From: Argopecten irradians
Taxonomy: Eukaryota; Mollusca; Bivalvia; Pectinida; Pectinidae
Length of the DNA: 64,000 bases
Assembly: GCF_041381155.1 (NCBI RefSeq)
Contig: NC_091143.1
Span: 30,505,331-30,569,330 of the forward strand
Direction of reading: 5' to 3'
Positions 12,152-24,045 of this stretch are shown here, in pieces (positions within the stretch are counted from its first letter, which is position 1; each line of letters begins with the position of its first letter). The position numbers were made by a program, and so were the translations under genes. Under the pieces are notes generated by a model. It made no database searches. It saw only the letters and a program-made list of their open reading frames with translations, and was not told the DNA's origin.

Positions 12152-12456
12152 GAAGGTGTATGTATTATGTCTTTGGAATGATTTGTTTTGCATGTTGTTT
12201 GTGTATAGAAGAATGTGTTGTATGAACTACAAACAAAATACTTAGCTGGCTATATTATTAATTGAAAAACAAGATTATACATTTTCCTTCACAGAGTATT
12301 TACCTTTATATATTATACTTTTTGATTGAGAATTTATTTTTCTCAACTATAAAATACCTTTATAATGGTACGAAATTTTTATCACTATGCATATAATTGT
12401 GTAGACACAGATAAAGGAGATATGTAGGTGTACTATTTTCGTTCATGTTACTTTGC

Positions 12457-12595
12457 CATGTGACTGGTTAGCTGTGCACGAGGGAAAAGCCAGAATTATC
12501 TTTGTCATGTGATTACTTGGTTTGTCATGTGACAACTGTCAGTCACGTGACAGCTGTGTTAGTCACATGGCAACTATTAGTCATGTGACAACTGT
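12457..12595. promoter_or_regulatory. Cluster of CATGTG/CACGTG boxes
   Basis: Six related sites in 140 bp: GCCATGTGAC, GTCATGTGATT, GTCATGTGACAACTGT, GTCACGTGACAGCTGT, GTCACATGGCAACT and GTCATGTGACAACTGT. The last four are spaced by roughly 18-20 bp, so this is also a tiny degenerate tandem repeat. CANNTG palindromes are E-box cores. Function is not shown. Confidence 0.45.
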
Positions 12596-12669
12596 AGGCG
12601 GAAGACTCCTTCCTATGACTTTAGCTTCCATTGCATTTCCCTGGATATTGCCAATTTGTTTTAACCGAC

Positions 12670-12675
12670 AATAAA
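12670..12675 (+). terminator. Poly(A) signal AATAAA (distal)
   Basis: AATAAA inside GACAATAAACTTG, followed by a T/GT-rich tract. Second candidate 3' end of the tropomyosin mRNA. Confidence 0.5.
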
Positions 12676-12690
12676 CTTGTATTGCTTACA

Positions 12691-13530
12691 TACCTGGACT
12701 TCGTCTTGTTACCATTCTAAAAAATCTCAGCTTTATCTGTGTTTAAATTATATAGATTAATGACATTGTAGTTTAATAAAATCAAGTTTATGATATTTAG
12801 ATTACCATGGGTCGGTTTTCTGATTTCAAATTAGACTAAATGTAAAGAGTGTTTGACCTTTTATAGTAATGGACAGATAACTCTAGCAAGGGAAGATAAC
12901 TCTAGCAAGTTTCGTAATTTCTAAAAGAACCTTCTAGCAATCTGGTTTGGAATGACTTGTGTTGGTTTACGTAACACAATATCATTTATTTATTACGGAT
13001 TACTCCAAATAAAACGGACGTTCATTGTAAAGAATTAATACAAAGATGATGAAGTAACGGCTACAGATATCTCGGCAATGTTCAAAATGCTGACATATAT
13101 ATTTATATCGATCCCACACGTAGCTCCTATCGATAACAAATACGGGAACATCGCCAAATAATTCCACAAGACTGGTTAATAAATAGATTGAACATTTATT
13201 GAAAAAGAATTAACGCCTAATGAGATTTAAACACGATATCTATCGATCGCTTGTCGACTGCTGCATAGAAGATGCACTCCTGTATGCTCATCAAGTTGAG
13301 CTCGATTAATGGACAAACTGGAAAGTGCCATGGACGCGAAATTTTTCTCTTGTTTAAACACATTTGGTGATAACATTTGATCTCTGAGCCTTTTCGGTTT
13401 GTGAAAAAAATTATCTTGGAAATTTAAAAAGAACAACAAAAACATTAACCATACCATAATGTGAGTAAGCCAAGAGAATGATTTCGTGAATGCGGCCTGG
13501 CATGAGTTTAAAATTGACAAAACAGATATA
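12691..13530. other. Spacer between tropomyosin and the minisatellite
   Basis: No gene seen. Contains a short doublet GATAACTCTAGCAAG near 12875-12910. Confidence 0.5.
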
Positions 13531-13616
13531 AGTGGTATAACATCGGAAGTACACACACCTGGTATAACATCGGACGTACATATACATCTGGTATAACATC
13601 AGACGTACACACTCCT

Positions 13617-16310
13617 GGTATAACATCGGACGTACACACACCTGGTATAACATCGGACGTACATACACCTGGTATAACATTGGACGTATACACACCTGGT
13701 ATAACATAGGACGTACACACTCCTGGTATAACATCGGACGTACACACACCTGGTATAACATCGGACGTACACACACCTGGTATAACATCGGACGTACACA
13801 TACACCTGGTATAACATCGGACGTACATACACCTGGTATAACATCGGACGTACACACACCTGGTATAACATCGGACGTACATACACCTGGTATAACATCG
13901 GACATACATACACCTGGTTATAACATCGGACGTACATACACCTGGTATAACATCGGACGTACATACACCTGGTATAACATCGGACGTACATACACCTGGT
14001 ATAACATCGGACGTACATACACCTGGTATAACATCGGACATAACATACACCTAGTACAAAATCGGACGTACACACACCTGGTATAACATCGGATGTACAT
14101 ACACCTGGCAAAACATCGGACGTACATACACGTGATATAACATCGGACGTATACACACCTGGTATAGCATCGGACGTACATATACATCTGGTATAACATC
14201 GGACAAACAGGCACCTGGTATGACATCGGAAATACACACACCTGGTATAACATCGGATGTACATATACGTGGTACAACATCGGACGTACATACACCTGGT
14301 ATAACATCGGACGTACACACACCTGGTATGATATCGGACTTACATATAGCTGGTATAACATCGGATGTACATATACGTGGTACAACATCGGACGTACATA
14401 CACCTGGTATAACATCGGACGTACACACACCTGGTATGATATCGGACTTACATATAGCTGGTATAACATCGGACAAACACACACCTGGTATAACATCCCC
14501 GGACGTACACATACCTGGTATAACATCGGACGAACATACACATCTGGTTTAACACCGGAAAAACACCCACCTGGTATAACATCGGACATACAAACACCTA
14601 GTATAACATCGGACGTACAAACATCTGGTATAACATCGGACGTACACACACCTGGTATAACATCGGAAATACACATACCTGATATAACATCGGACAAACA
14701 CACACCTAGTATAACATCGGACATACACACACCTAGTATAACATCGGACGTACAAACACCTGGTATAACATCGGACAAACACACACCTAATATAACATCG
14801 GACAAACACACACTTAGTATAACATCGAACGTACAAACACCAGGTATAACATCAGACGTACATACACCTGGTATAACATCGGACAAACACACACCTGGAA
14901 TTACATCGGACGTACACATACCTGGTATAACATCGGAGGTACACTAACATCAGACAAACACACATCTGGTATAACATCGGACGTACACACACTTTGTATA
15001 ACATCGGACGTACACATACCTGGTATAACATCGGACGTAAACACACCTGGTATAACATCGGACGTACATACACCTGGTATAACATTGGACGTATACACAC
15101 CTGGTATAACATAGGACGTACACACTCCTGGTATAACATCGGACGTACACACACCTGGTATAACATCGGACGTGCACACACCTGGTATAACATCGGACGT
15201 ACACATACACCTGGTATAACATCGGACGTACATACACCTTGTATAACATCGGACGTAAACACACCTGGTATAACATCGGACGTACACACACCTGGTATAA
15301 CATCGGACGTACATACACCTGGTATAACATCGGACGTACATACACCTGGTATAACATCGGACGTACATACACCTGGTATAACATCGGACGTACATACACC
15401 TGGTATAACATCGGACATAACATACACCTAGTACAAAATCGGACGTACACACACCTGGTATAACATCGGATGTACATACACCTGGCAAAACATCGGACGT
15501 ACATACACGTGATATAACATCGGACGTATACACACCTGGTATAGCATCGGACGTACATATACATCTGGTATAACATCGGACAAACAGGCACCTGGTATGA
15601 CATCGGAAATACACACACCTGGTATAACATCGGATGTACATATACGTGGTACAACATCGGACGTACATACACCTGGTATAACATCGGACGTACACACACC
15701 TGGTATGATATCGGACTTACATATAGCTGGTATAACATCGGACAAACACACACCTGGTATAACATCCCCGGACGTACACATACCTGGTATAACATCGGAC
15801 GAACATACACATCTGGTTTAACACCGGAAAAACACACACCTGGTATAACATCGGACATACAAACACCTAGTATAACATCGGACGTACAAACATCTGGTAT
15901 AACATCGGACGTACACACACCTGGTATAACATCGGAAATACACATACCTGATATAACATCGGACAAACACCGCCTAGTATAACATCGGACATACACACAC
16001 CTAGTAGAACATCGGACGTACAAACACCTGGTATAACATCGGACAAACACACACCTAATATAACATCGGACAAACACACACTTAGTATAACATCGAACGT
16101 ACAAACACCAGGTATAACATCAGACGTACATACACCTGGTATAACATCGGACAAACACACACCTGGAATTACATCGGACGTACACATACCTGGTATAACA
16201 TCGGAGGTACACTAACATCAGACAAACACACATCTGGTATAACATCGGACGTACACACACTTTGTATAACATCGGACGTACACATACCTGGTATAACATC
16301 GGACGTAAAC
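13617..16310. repeat. Higher-order duplication A in the minisatellite
   Basis: A block of about 1.3-1.4 kb occurs twice. Rare variants mark it: ATTGGACGTATACAC at 13679 and 15084; CATAACATACACCTAG at 14039 and 15416; ATATAGCTGG at 14453 and 15721; GAGGTACACTAACATCAG at 14936 and 16204. The offset falls from about 1405 to 1268 bp because whole units were gained or lost, including a local 108-bp (4-unit) duplication near 14310-14470. Confidence 0.85.
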
Positions 16311-16973
16311 ACACATCTGGTATAACATTGGACAAACACACACCAAGTATAACATCGGATGTATCTACACCTGGTATAACATCATATGTACAAACACTTG
16401 GAATAACATCGGACATACACACACCTGGTATAACATAGAACATAACATACACCTAGTACAAAATTGGATGTACATACACATCTGATATAACATCGGACGT
16501 ACACACACCTGGTATAACATCGGACATACACACACCTGGTATAACATTAGACATACACACACCTATTCATGGTATAACATCGGACGTAATCACAACTGGT
16601 ACAATATCGAACGTACAAACACCTGGTATAACACCGGCCGTATACACATCTGGTATAACATCGGACGTACATACACATCTGGTATAACATTGGACATACA
16701 CACACCAGGTATAACATCCCTGGACGTACATACATCTGGTATAACATCGAGCGTACATTTACGTTTGGTATAACATCGGACGTACACACACCTGGTATAA
16801 CATCGGACAAACACGCCTGGTGTAACATCAGGCATACATAAACATCTGGTATAACACCGGAAGTACATATACATCTGTTATAACATCGGACATATACATA
16901 CCTGGTATAACATCGGGCATGCACATATCTAAGTATAACATCGGACATATACACACCTGGTATAACATCGGAC

Positions 16974-19900
16974 ATGCACATATCTAAGTATAACATCGGA
17001 CATACACACACCTGGTATAACATCGGACATAAACACATCTGGTATAACATCGGACAAACACACACCTGGTATAACATCGGACGTACACACACCTGGTATA
17101 ACATCGGACATACACACACCTGGTATAACATCGGACGTACACACAACTTTGCATGGTATAACATCGGACATACACACACCTGGTATAACATCGGACGTAC
17201 ACACACCTTTACATGGTATTACATCGGACGTAAACACATTTGGTATAACTGTATAATATCAGACAAACACACATCTGGTATAACATCGGGCAAACATACA
17301 CCTGGTATAACATCGGACGTACATAAACATCTGGTATGATATCGGACGTACATATACATCTGTTTTAACATCGGACATACTCACACCTGGTATAACATTG
17401 GACGTACACACACCTTTTCATGGTATAACATCGGACGTAAACAAATCTGGTATAATAATGGACGTACACACACCTGGTATAACTGTATAACATCAGACAA
17501 ACACACACCTGGTATAACATCGGACGTACATAAACCTGGTATAACATCGGACATGCACACACCTGGTATAACATCGGACGTAGACACACCTATTGATGGT
17601 TTAACATCGGACGTACACACACCTGGTATAACATCGGACGAACATACACATCTGGTATAACATCGGACGTACACACACCTGGTATAACATCCCTTGACAT
17701 ACATACACAAGGTATAACATCGGACGTACATACACCTGGTATAACATCCCTTGACATACATACACTAGGTATAACATCGGACGTACATACACCTGGTACA
17801 TGTATAACATCGGACGTACATACACCTGGTACATGTATAACATCGGACGTACACATGCCTGATATAACATCGGACGTACACACACATGGTAAAACATCGG
17901 ACGTACACACACATGGTAAAACATCGGACATACACATGCCTGATATAACATCGGACGTACACACACCTAATATAACATCGGACGTACACACACCTGGTAT
18001 AACATCGGACGTACACACACCTGGTATAACATCGGACGTACACACACCTGGTATAACATCCCTGGACGTACATACACCTGGTATAACATCTGACGTACAC
18101 ACACCTGGTATAACATCGGACGTACACAAACCTTGTATAACATCCATGGACGTACATACACCTGGTATAACATCGGACGTACATACACCTGGTATAACAT
18201 CGGACGTACACACACCTGGTATAACATCCCTGGACGTACATACACCTGGTATAACATCCCTGGACGTACATACACCTGGTATAACATCATTGGACGTACA
18301 CACACCTGGTATAACATTCCTGGACGTACATACACCTGGTATAACATCCCTGGACGTACATACACCTGGTATAACATCCCTGGACGTACACACACCTGGT
18401 ATAACATCCCTGGACGTACATACACCTGGTATAGTATCGGACGTACACACACCTGGTATAACATCCCTGGACGTACATACACCTGGTATAACATCGGACA
18501 TGCACATATCTAAGTATAACATCGGACGTACACACACCTGGTATAACATCGGACATAAACACATCTGGTATAACATCGGACAAACACACACCTGGTATAA
18601 CATCGGACGTACACACACCTGGTATAACATCGGACATACACACACCTGGTATAACATCGGACGTACACACAACTTTGCATGGTATAACATCGGACATACA
18701 CACACCTGGTATAACATCGGACGTACACACACCTTTACATGGTATAACATCGGACGTAAACACATTTGGTATAACTGTATAATATCAGACAAACACACAC
18801 CTGGTATAACATCGGGCAAACATACACCTGGTATAACATCGGACGTACATAAACATCTGGTATGATATCGGACGTACATATACATCTGTTTTAACATCGG
18901 ACATACTCACACCTGGTATAACATTGGACGTACACACACCTTTTCATGGTATAACATCGGACGTAAACAAATCTGGTATAATAATGGACGTACACACACC
19001 TGGTATAACTGTATAACATCAGACAAACACACACCTGGTATAACATCGGACGTACACAAACCTGGTATAACATCGGACATGCACACACCTGGTATAACAT
19101 CGGACGTAGACACACCTATTGATGGTTTAACATCGGACGTACACACACCTGGTATAACATCGGACGAACATACACATCTGGTATAACATCGGACGTACAC
19201 ACACCTGGTATAACATCCCTTTACATACATACACAAGGTATAACATCGGACGTACATACACCTGGTATAACATCCCTTGACATACATACACTAGGTATAA
19301 CATCGGACGTACATACACCTGGTACATGTATAACATCGGACGTACACATGCCTGATATAACATCGGACGTACACACACCTAATATAACATCGGACGTACA
19401 CACACATGGTAAAACATCGGACGTACACATGCCTGATATAACATCGGACGTACACACACCTAATATAACATCGGACGTACACACACCTGGTATAACATCG
19501 GACGTACACACACCTGGTATAACATCGGACGTACACACACCTGGTATAACATCCATGGACGTACATACACCTGGTATAACATCTGACGTACACACACCTG
19601 GTATAACATCGGACGTACACAAACCTTGTATAACATCCATGGACGTACATACACCTGGTATAACATCGGACGTACATACATCTGGTATAACATCGGACGT
19701 ACACACACCTGGTATAACATCCCTGGACGTACATACACCTGGTATAACATCCCTGGACGTACATACACCTGGTATAACATCCCTGGACGTACACACACCT
19801 GGTATAACATCCCTGGACGTACATACACCTGGTATAGCATCGGACGTACACACACCTGGTATAGTATCGGACGTACACACACCTGGTATAACATCCCTGG

Positions 19901-20000
19901 ACGTACATACACCTGGTATAACATCGGACGTACACACACCTGGTATAACATCGGACGTACACACACCTGGTATAACATCCCTGGACGTACATACACGTGG
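16974..20000. repeat. Higher-order duplication B in the minisatellite
   Basis: A second block of 1526 bp is duplicated, marked by GCACATATCTAAG at 16976 and 18502, TGTTTTAACATCGGACATAC at 17361 and 18887, and CTATTGATGGTTTAAC near 17589 and 19115. Past 17.8/19.3 kb the offset changes by unit gains and losses. The offset is constant over more than 700 bp, so this duplication looks younger than block A. Confidence 0.85.
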
Positions 20001-20849
20001 TGTAACATCGGACGTACACACACCTGGTATAACATCGGACGTACACACACCTGGTATAACAGCGGACGTACACACACCTGATATAACATCCCTGGACGTA
20101 CATACACCTGGTATACCATTGGACGTACACACACCTGGTATAACATCGGACGTGCACACACCTGGTATAACATCCCTGGACGTATATACACCTGGTATAA
20201 CATAGGACGTACACACACCTGGTATAACATCGGACGTACATAAACCTGGTATAATATCAGACGTACACACACCTGGTATAACATCGGACGTACACACACC
20301 TGGTATAACATCCCTGGACGTACATACACCTGGTATAACATCGGACGTACACACACCTGGTATAACATCGGACGTACACACACCTGGTATAACATCCCTG
20401 GACGTACATACACGTGGTGTAACATCGGACGTACACACACCTGGTATAACATCGGACGTACACACACCTGGTATAACATCGGACGTACACACACCTGGTA
20501 TAACATCCATTGACGTAAACATACACTTGGTATTACATAAGATGTGCAGGCACCTGACAAAAGTTCTGATAATTTTACGAACGTTTAAAAGGAAGCAACC
20601 CTTTTTGTTCTATAGCACAGCATTTCGCTATTTATCCGTTGGCCAATTATAATTAACAAGACAGCTGTGAGATTATTTTTTTGTAAAACAAATGCATGTC
20701 TATTGTGATCTACACGTTACGGACTTACCGCCATCGTTGGTAATCAAGACGGCAATAAAAAAATAAGAGTGAATCTAATATGATCCAAACCGGTCTATAT
20801 GGACACAAAAGGGACATAAAAATATCCTTTTCAGACATATGTCCTTTAT

Positions 20850-21075
20850 AGAGCAAGATTATATGCAAGATTTCCTGCGTAATATATGATAACTGTGGAG
20901 ATTAATTTCGCTGTTTTGTCGGACTACCGCGCAGTATTTAGAACGACGGCGGAAACGTAAGACGACCCACGTTATGAAAAATAACATTTTATTTATTTCA
21001 AATTTTGTATCAGAAGATGATAATGAGCGTAGTATTAACGGCAAGTTAATGAATTTTTGCGACTCCACTTGCATT
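20850..21075 (-). mobile_element. Diverged copy of the TTAA-flanked MITE at 48435-48842, reversed
   Basis: Stretches such as GCAAGATTTCCTG, GGAGATTAATTTCGCTGTTT, CGACCCACGTTATGAAAAT and TTTTTGCGACTC match the reverse complement of 48520-48735 in order and spacing. Clear terminal repeats are missing on this copy. Confidence 0.65.
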
Positions 21076-21782
21076 CCCATTTATGGAGTTTTGATGATCA
21101 GAGAATATTACCAAGATATATATATTATAATATTTTTTTTAAACAAAATGCGTGCGTCTGTACGTGGATATGGTTGTTGTGTCTGTCCTTTATAATCACG
21201 TGTCCTTCATAAAGTGGTGTCCTTTACAGTTTGACTATAGATCTAGATCTATAATAGAAAAAAAACAGTCCCATCATCCTACAGTGACAGTTTTGGTATC
21301 TATGCAGTGCTTTGGAGTGAAAGAGGGGGAGTAACTCTTGTAGACTAACTACTACTACACAAATACTGGTGCTAATTATATCTAATTTCTTTATAAAAGA
21401 CGATTAATTTAGGAACTCCTAAAAACCAACTCCCTTGTATCTTGCCAAATTTTGATAATATGTTAAGCGTTCGTCCCTGTGAAGACATCCTTGGTATTAC
21501 AGAGGTTATTATCAGTGTCGTACACTGCGAGGTTACTATATGGTAGTTGTCAGTATAATACAGCCGTCCGGATTGTGATACACTTAGAGGTTGAAACTTA
21601 CTTCTTGCTTCACATCTTGTTCTTGACTTTCGATAGGCAACATTTGACGTTTTGGCATTGACAAAAAAAATGAAAAAAAATCGACAAAACTGCATGAAAA
21701 CATTAAATATTTGGATGGTGTAAAACGACGCTTTTTCGCATTTCCATGTAGACATAGAAAGGCGACAACCCGCCGTTCTGTA

Positions 21783-21914
21783 CACAGGGACCTGGCACGA
21801 ATTTTTTTAACCAATTGGGATATATTATTATATTATCAAGGATACTATGATATATACATATATATATATTTATATGTATACTGTTAGTTTAAAAGAATCA
21901 TGCCAGGTCCTGTG
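21783..21914. mobile_element. 132-bp palindromic MITE with 8-bp target duplication (hAT-like)
   Basis: Ends CACAGGGACCTGGCACGA and TCATGCCAGGTCCTGTG are inverted repeats around an AT-rich centre. Perfect direct repeats GTTCTGTA flank it at 21775-21782 and 21915-21922. An 8-bp target duplication fits the hAT superfamily. Confidence 0.8.
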
Positions 21915-22111
21915 GTTCTGTATGACACCAAAATGCAAAATTATGGGACTGTAAAAGATACACCATGACCATAATACAAAAGGTTAAAATCAGAAACCAT
22001 GTATGATGAACATTATGGTTCCATTATCAGTGTCTCGTGCGCCGAACAATAATCCCAGGCTTGTGATAACGGTCAGCAGCAGACTTTCGTTCATAAACGA
22101 CCGGATGGGAT

Positions 22112-22210
22112 CACAGAGGCCCGTAACTAATGTTTATATTATAATATATATTTTCAGTCACTGGGTACGTTGATATATATTATAATATAAACGGGTTACG
22201 GGCCCCTGTG
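22112..22210. mobile_element. 99-bp foldback MITE
   Basis: Arms CACAGAGGCCCGTAAC and GTTACGGGCCCCTGTG, extended inward by TTTATATTATAATATATA and its complement. Flanked by ATGGGAT at 22105-22111 and 22211-22217 (7 bp). The end sequence CACAG resembles that of the element at 21783, so it may be a related hAT-type MITE. Confidence 0.75.
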
Positions 22211-22411
22211 ATGGGATGTGCTGTTCATTAAAAGCAACATCGCTTGCCAATGGTATTCAGAAGTCTACGATACCGTTTCAGGAAGAGTATCGTAGGGGAT
22301 ACCCTTGGCTAGCGAAGTTGACATAACATTAATTTCACACACACAATTATCGCATACAGAGAGACCGTCCTAAAACGGCCTTTGCTGTAAGAGAAACTAC
22401 CAGTATCCAAC

Positions 22412-23297
22412 CATCCTCGATACTCCAGGGGTTCCGATCACTTACAATCTCTACACTCCTGGACTATCTCATAGTTAAAGGGACAATTCATTCTACGAGA
22501 ACATTAAAATTTGTATATATATCGGAAAACCCCCAGTTCTAATGGAAATTAGATCAGTCGGTTTTACTGTGATATGTCAGAAAATCCCATGGTGGTGAAA
22601 TGCGTGTGAAAAGTTCAAACTCACTCGCTGTCCGCCATTACACATTGTGGTCGAATATCTTGTTTGCCGAACCCAGTCCCTTGCTCGTAGAGTAATGCTA
22701 CTTTTGTCTAGAACAGCTCAAATCGCTCTGACAGAAGTGTGTTTACCTTATTAGGTGAATTGTCTTACCTAAAAAATCATTATATCACTTCGACAGTGGT
22801 TATTTAGTTCATTTGTTTAACGTGCGTGACTTTGGCTCGGATATTGGTACAGCGTACATATTGTACCTGCTTAATCGTATTGATCAACGATTTGTAATTA
22901 CAACGGTATCAATTAAAATACTAAACAATGACGTGGAATTTGTCAATATCTTATGTTATATGTTTCATAAGAAATGTAGAACAATACATTTATACCATAT
23001 TTTGCTTCTTGGTTATGTAAAAGAATTAGCGTGAGTGAATTGTCCCTTTAAACTGAAGGCGAATAAATCTGAACTAATCACAGGCCTGCACAATTTGTCT
23101 TTGAAGATTACAGAGAGAGAGCGACGCCCAACTTCAAAACCATACAGTCAATCACAGTGTCCGTTATACGGCTCTTTTGATGTACATCAAAGGACTCAAA
23201 TACATGTTCTGTTCTGTTGTCTCCTCCAGTTTTACTATGAGATAGTCCAGGGATGTAGAGATCGTAAGTGATCGGAACCCCTGGAGTATCGAGGATG
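22412..23297. mobile_element. Mutator-like non-autonomous element, long copy (886 bp)
   Basis: Long terminal inverted repeats of about 65 bp starting CATCCTCGATACTCCAGGGG and ending with its complement. Flanks GTATCCAAC and TTATCCAGT share TATCCA, a worn 9-bp target duplication. Its right third matches the shorter copy at 43448-43764 through CAGAGAGAGCGAC and GTTATACGG blocks; the left 600 bp is extra. No transposase was recognised. The 9-bp duplication and long inverted repeats suggest the Mutator (MULE) group. Confidence 0.8.
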
Positions 23298-23957
23298 TTA
23301 TCCAGTCAACAAATAAATAGATATGTATAGTGTATGTAGCTATGATACGTGGACCTTGGAAGTAACCCCGCTGGTGAATTCTTGTAAAATAAATTAATGA
23401 CCTTGAATATTGAAGGTCACTTGGAGGTGAATGACCTTGAACTTTTTGAAGGTCGTACGAAAGTTGTTAAATTGCCTTTCCATTTACTTATAAATTTCTA
23501 CATAAGAATAAAATCTAATCTCAGGCAATATACCGGTGCATGTCAGTTAACGTTTTATAGAATAGGAAATATTATGTTGCACAGTCTGTGTACTGATTTC
23601 ACAACGAAATTGTCATAAAGTCGTAAATCGTAATTATTCCAGTTGAATGCTGCACTATAACTTAGGCCTTGCGAGAGCGAGACTAGCAGCAGAGCGCGAC
23701 GCCTAGTCAAGCTCACACGTCACTCAGTCATGCATAGTAGCTAGAGTACCGCCTGTAAAACGTGCATGTGTGTCGTGCGGTTTGTTTATAATACACACAA
23801 CTGTACCACTAAAACAGTACACAAACCAAATGGAGCTGGTACGGAACTAACATGTCGACAACACAACACCGGAAACGATAGAGATTCTGTAGCCATTGAT
23901 ATGTAGAGGATATTGTTTTTATCCTGGAGGTTTAGACACTCGCCATCACCCATCAAT
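23298..23957. other. Upstream region of the Ig-like gene
   Basis: No coding region seen. It should contain the promoter and 5' UTR of the signal-peptide exon that follows. A tandem doublet of the phrase AATGACCTTGAA occurs near 23396-23440. Confidence 0.4.
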
Positions 23958-24045
23958 ATGCTCATCCGAGGACTCGTCTCTCTCATCATCGCCCAAATCA
24001 TCTATATCGTACCGTCTGCTGTATCAAGGGACGTTTCACCAAATG
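23958..24045 (+). CDS. Signal-peptide exon of a putative Ig-like surface protein
   Basis: ATG at 23958 opens MLIRGLVSLIIAQIIYIVPS then AVSRDVSPN, with a basic n-region, a 15-residue hydrophobic core and a plausible cleavage site near PSA|V. It ends at a donor AATG|GTAACG in phase 1, the phase typical of Ig-domain genes. The next matching piece is the Ig-type exon at 30492, which also begins in phase 1 and gives VPKKIVVPGYSYLV directly after the join. Grouping these exons into one gene is inference, and an intron of 6.4 kb is required. Confidence 0.55.

Larger units (their letters stand above)
11071..12690 (+). other. Tropomyosin 3' UTR (probable)
   Basis: Non-coding stretch after the last stop codon, with poly(A) signals at 12146-12151 and 12670-12675. 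The 79-codon ORF at 11590-11829 shows no recognisable protein and is taken as chance. The exact cleavage site cannot be seen. Confidence 0.6.
13531..20555. repeat. 7-kb minisatellite, 27-bp unit
   Basis: Tandem array with unit ACACACCTGGTATAACATCG + GACGTAC (27 bp), about 250-260 copies. Common variants are ACATACACCTGG for ACACACACCTGG, GACAAACAC for GACGTACAC, and a 30-bp unit with CATCCCTGGACGT, which is confined mostly to 17.7-20.5 kb. Units near both edges are the most diverged. Because 27 and 30 are multiples of 3 and few units contain stops, long ORFs appear in several frames of both strands (peptide CTSDVIPGV or RCYTRCMYV on minus, TSDVHTPGI or GRTYTWYNI on plus). I judge them by-products of the period, not genes. 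Two sets of larger blocks are duplicated within the array (separate entries). Confidence 0.98.

Noticed and set aside
13531-20555. CRISPR-like array
   Set aside because: The units follow each other without unique spacers, and the host is an animal.
13411-20560. Long ORFs (up to 435 codons) over the 27-bp tandem array
   Set aside because: They overlap in many frames on both strands, have no unique N- or C-terminal part, and are a direct result of a period divisible by 3.
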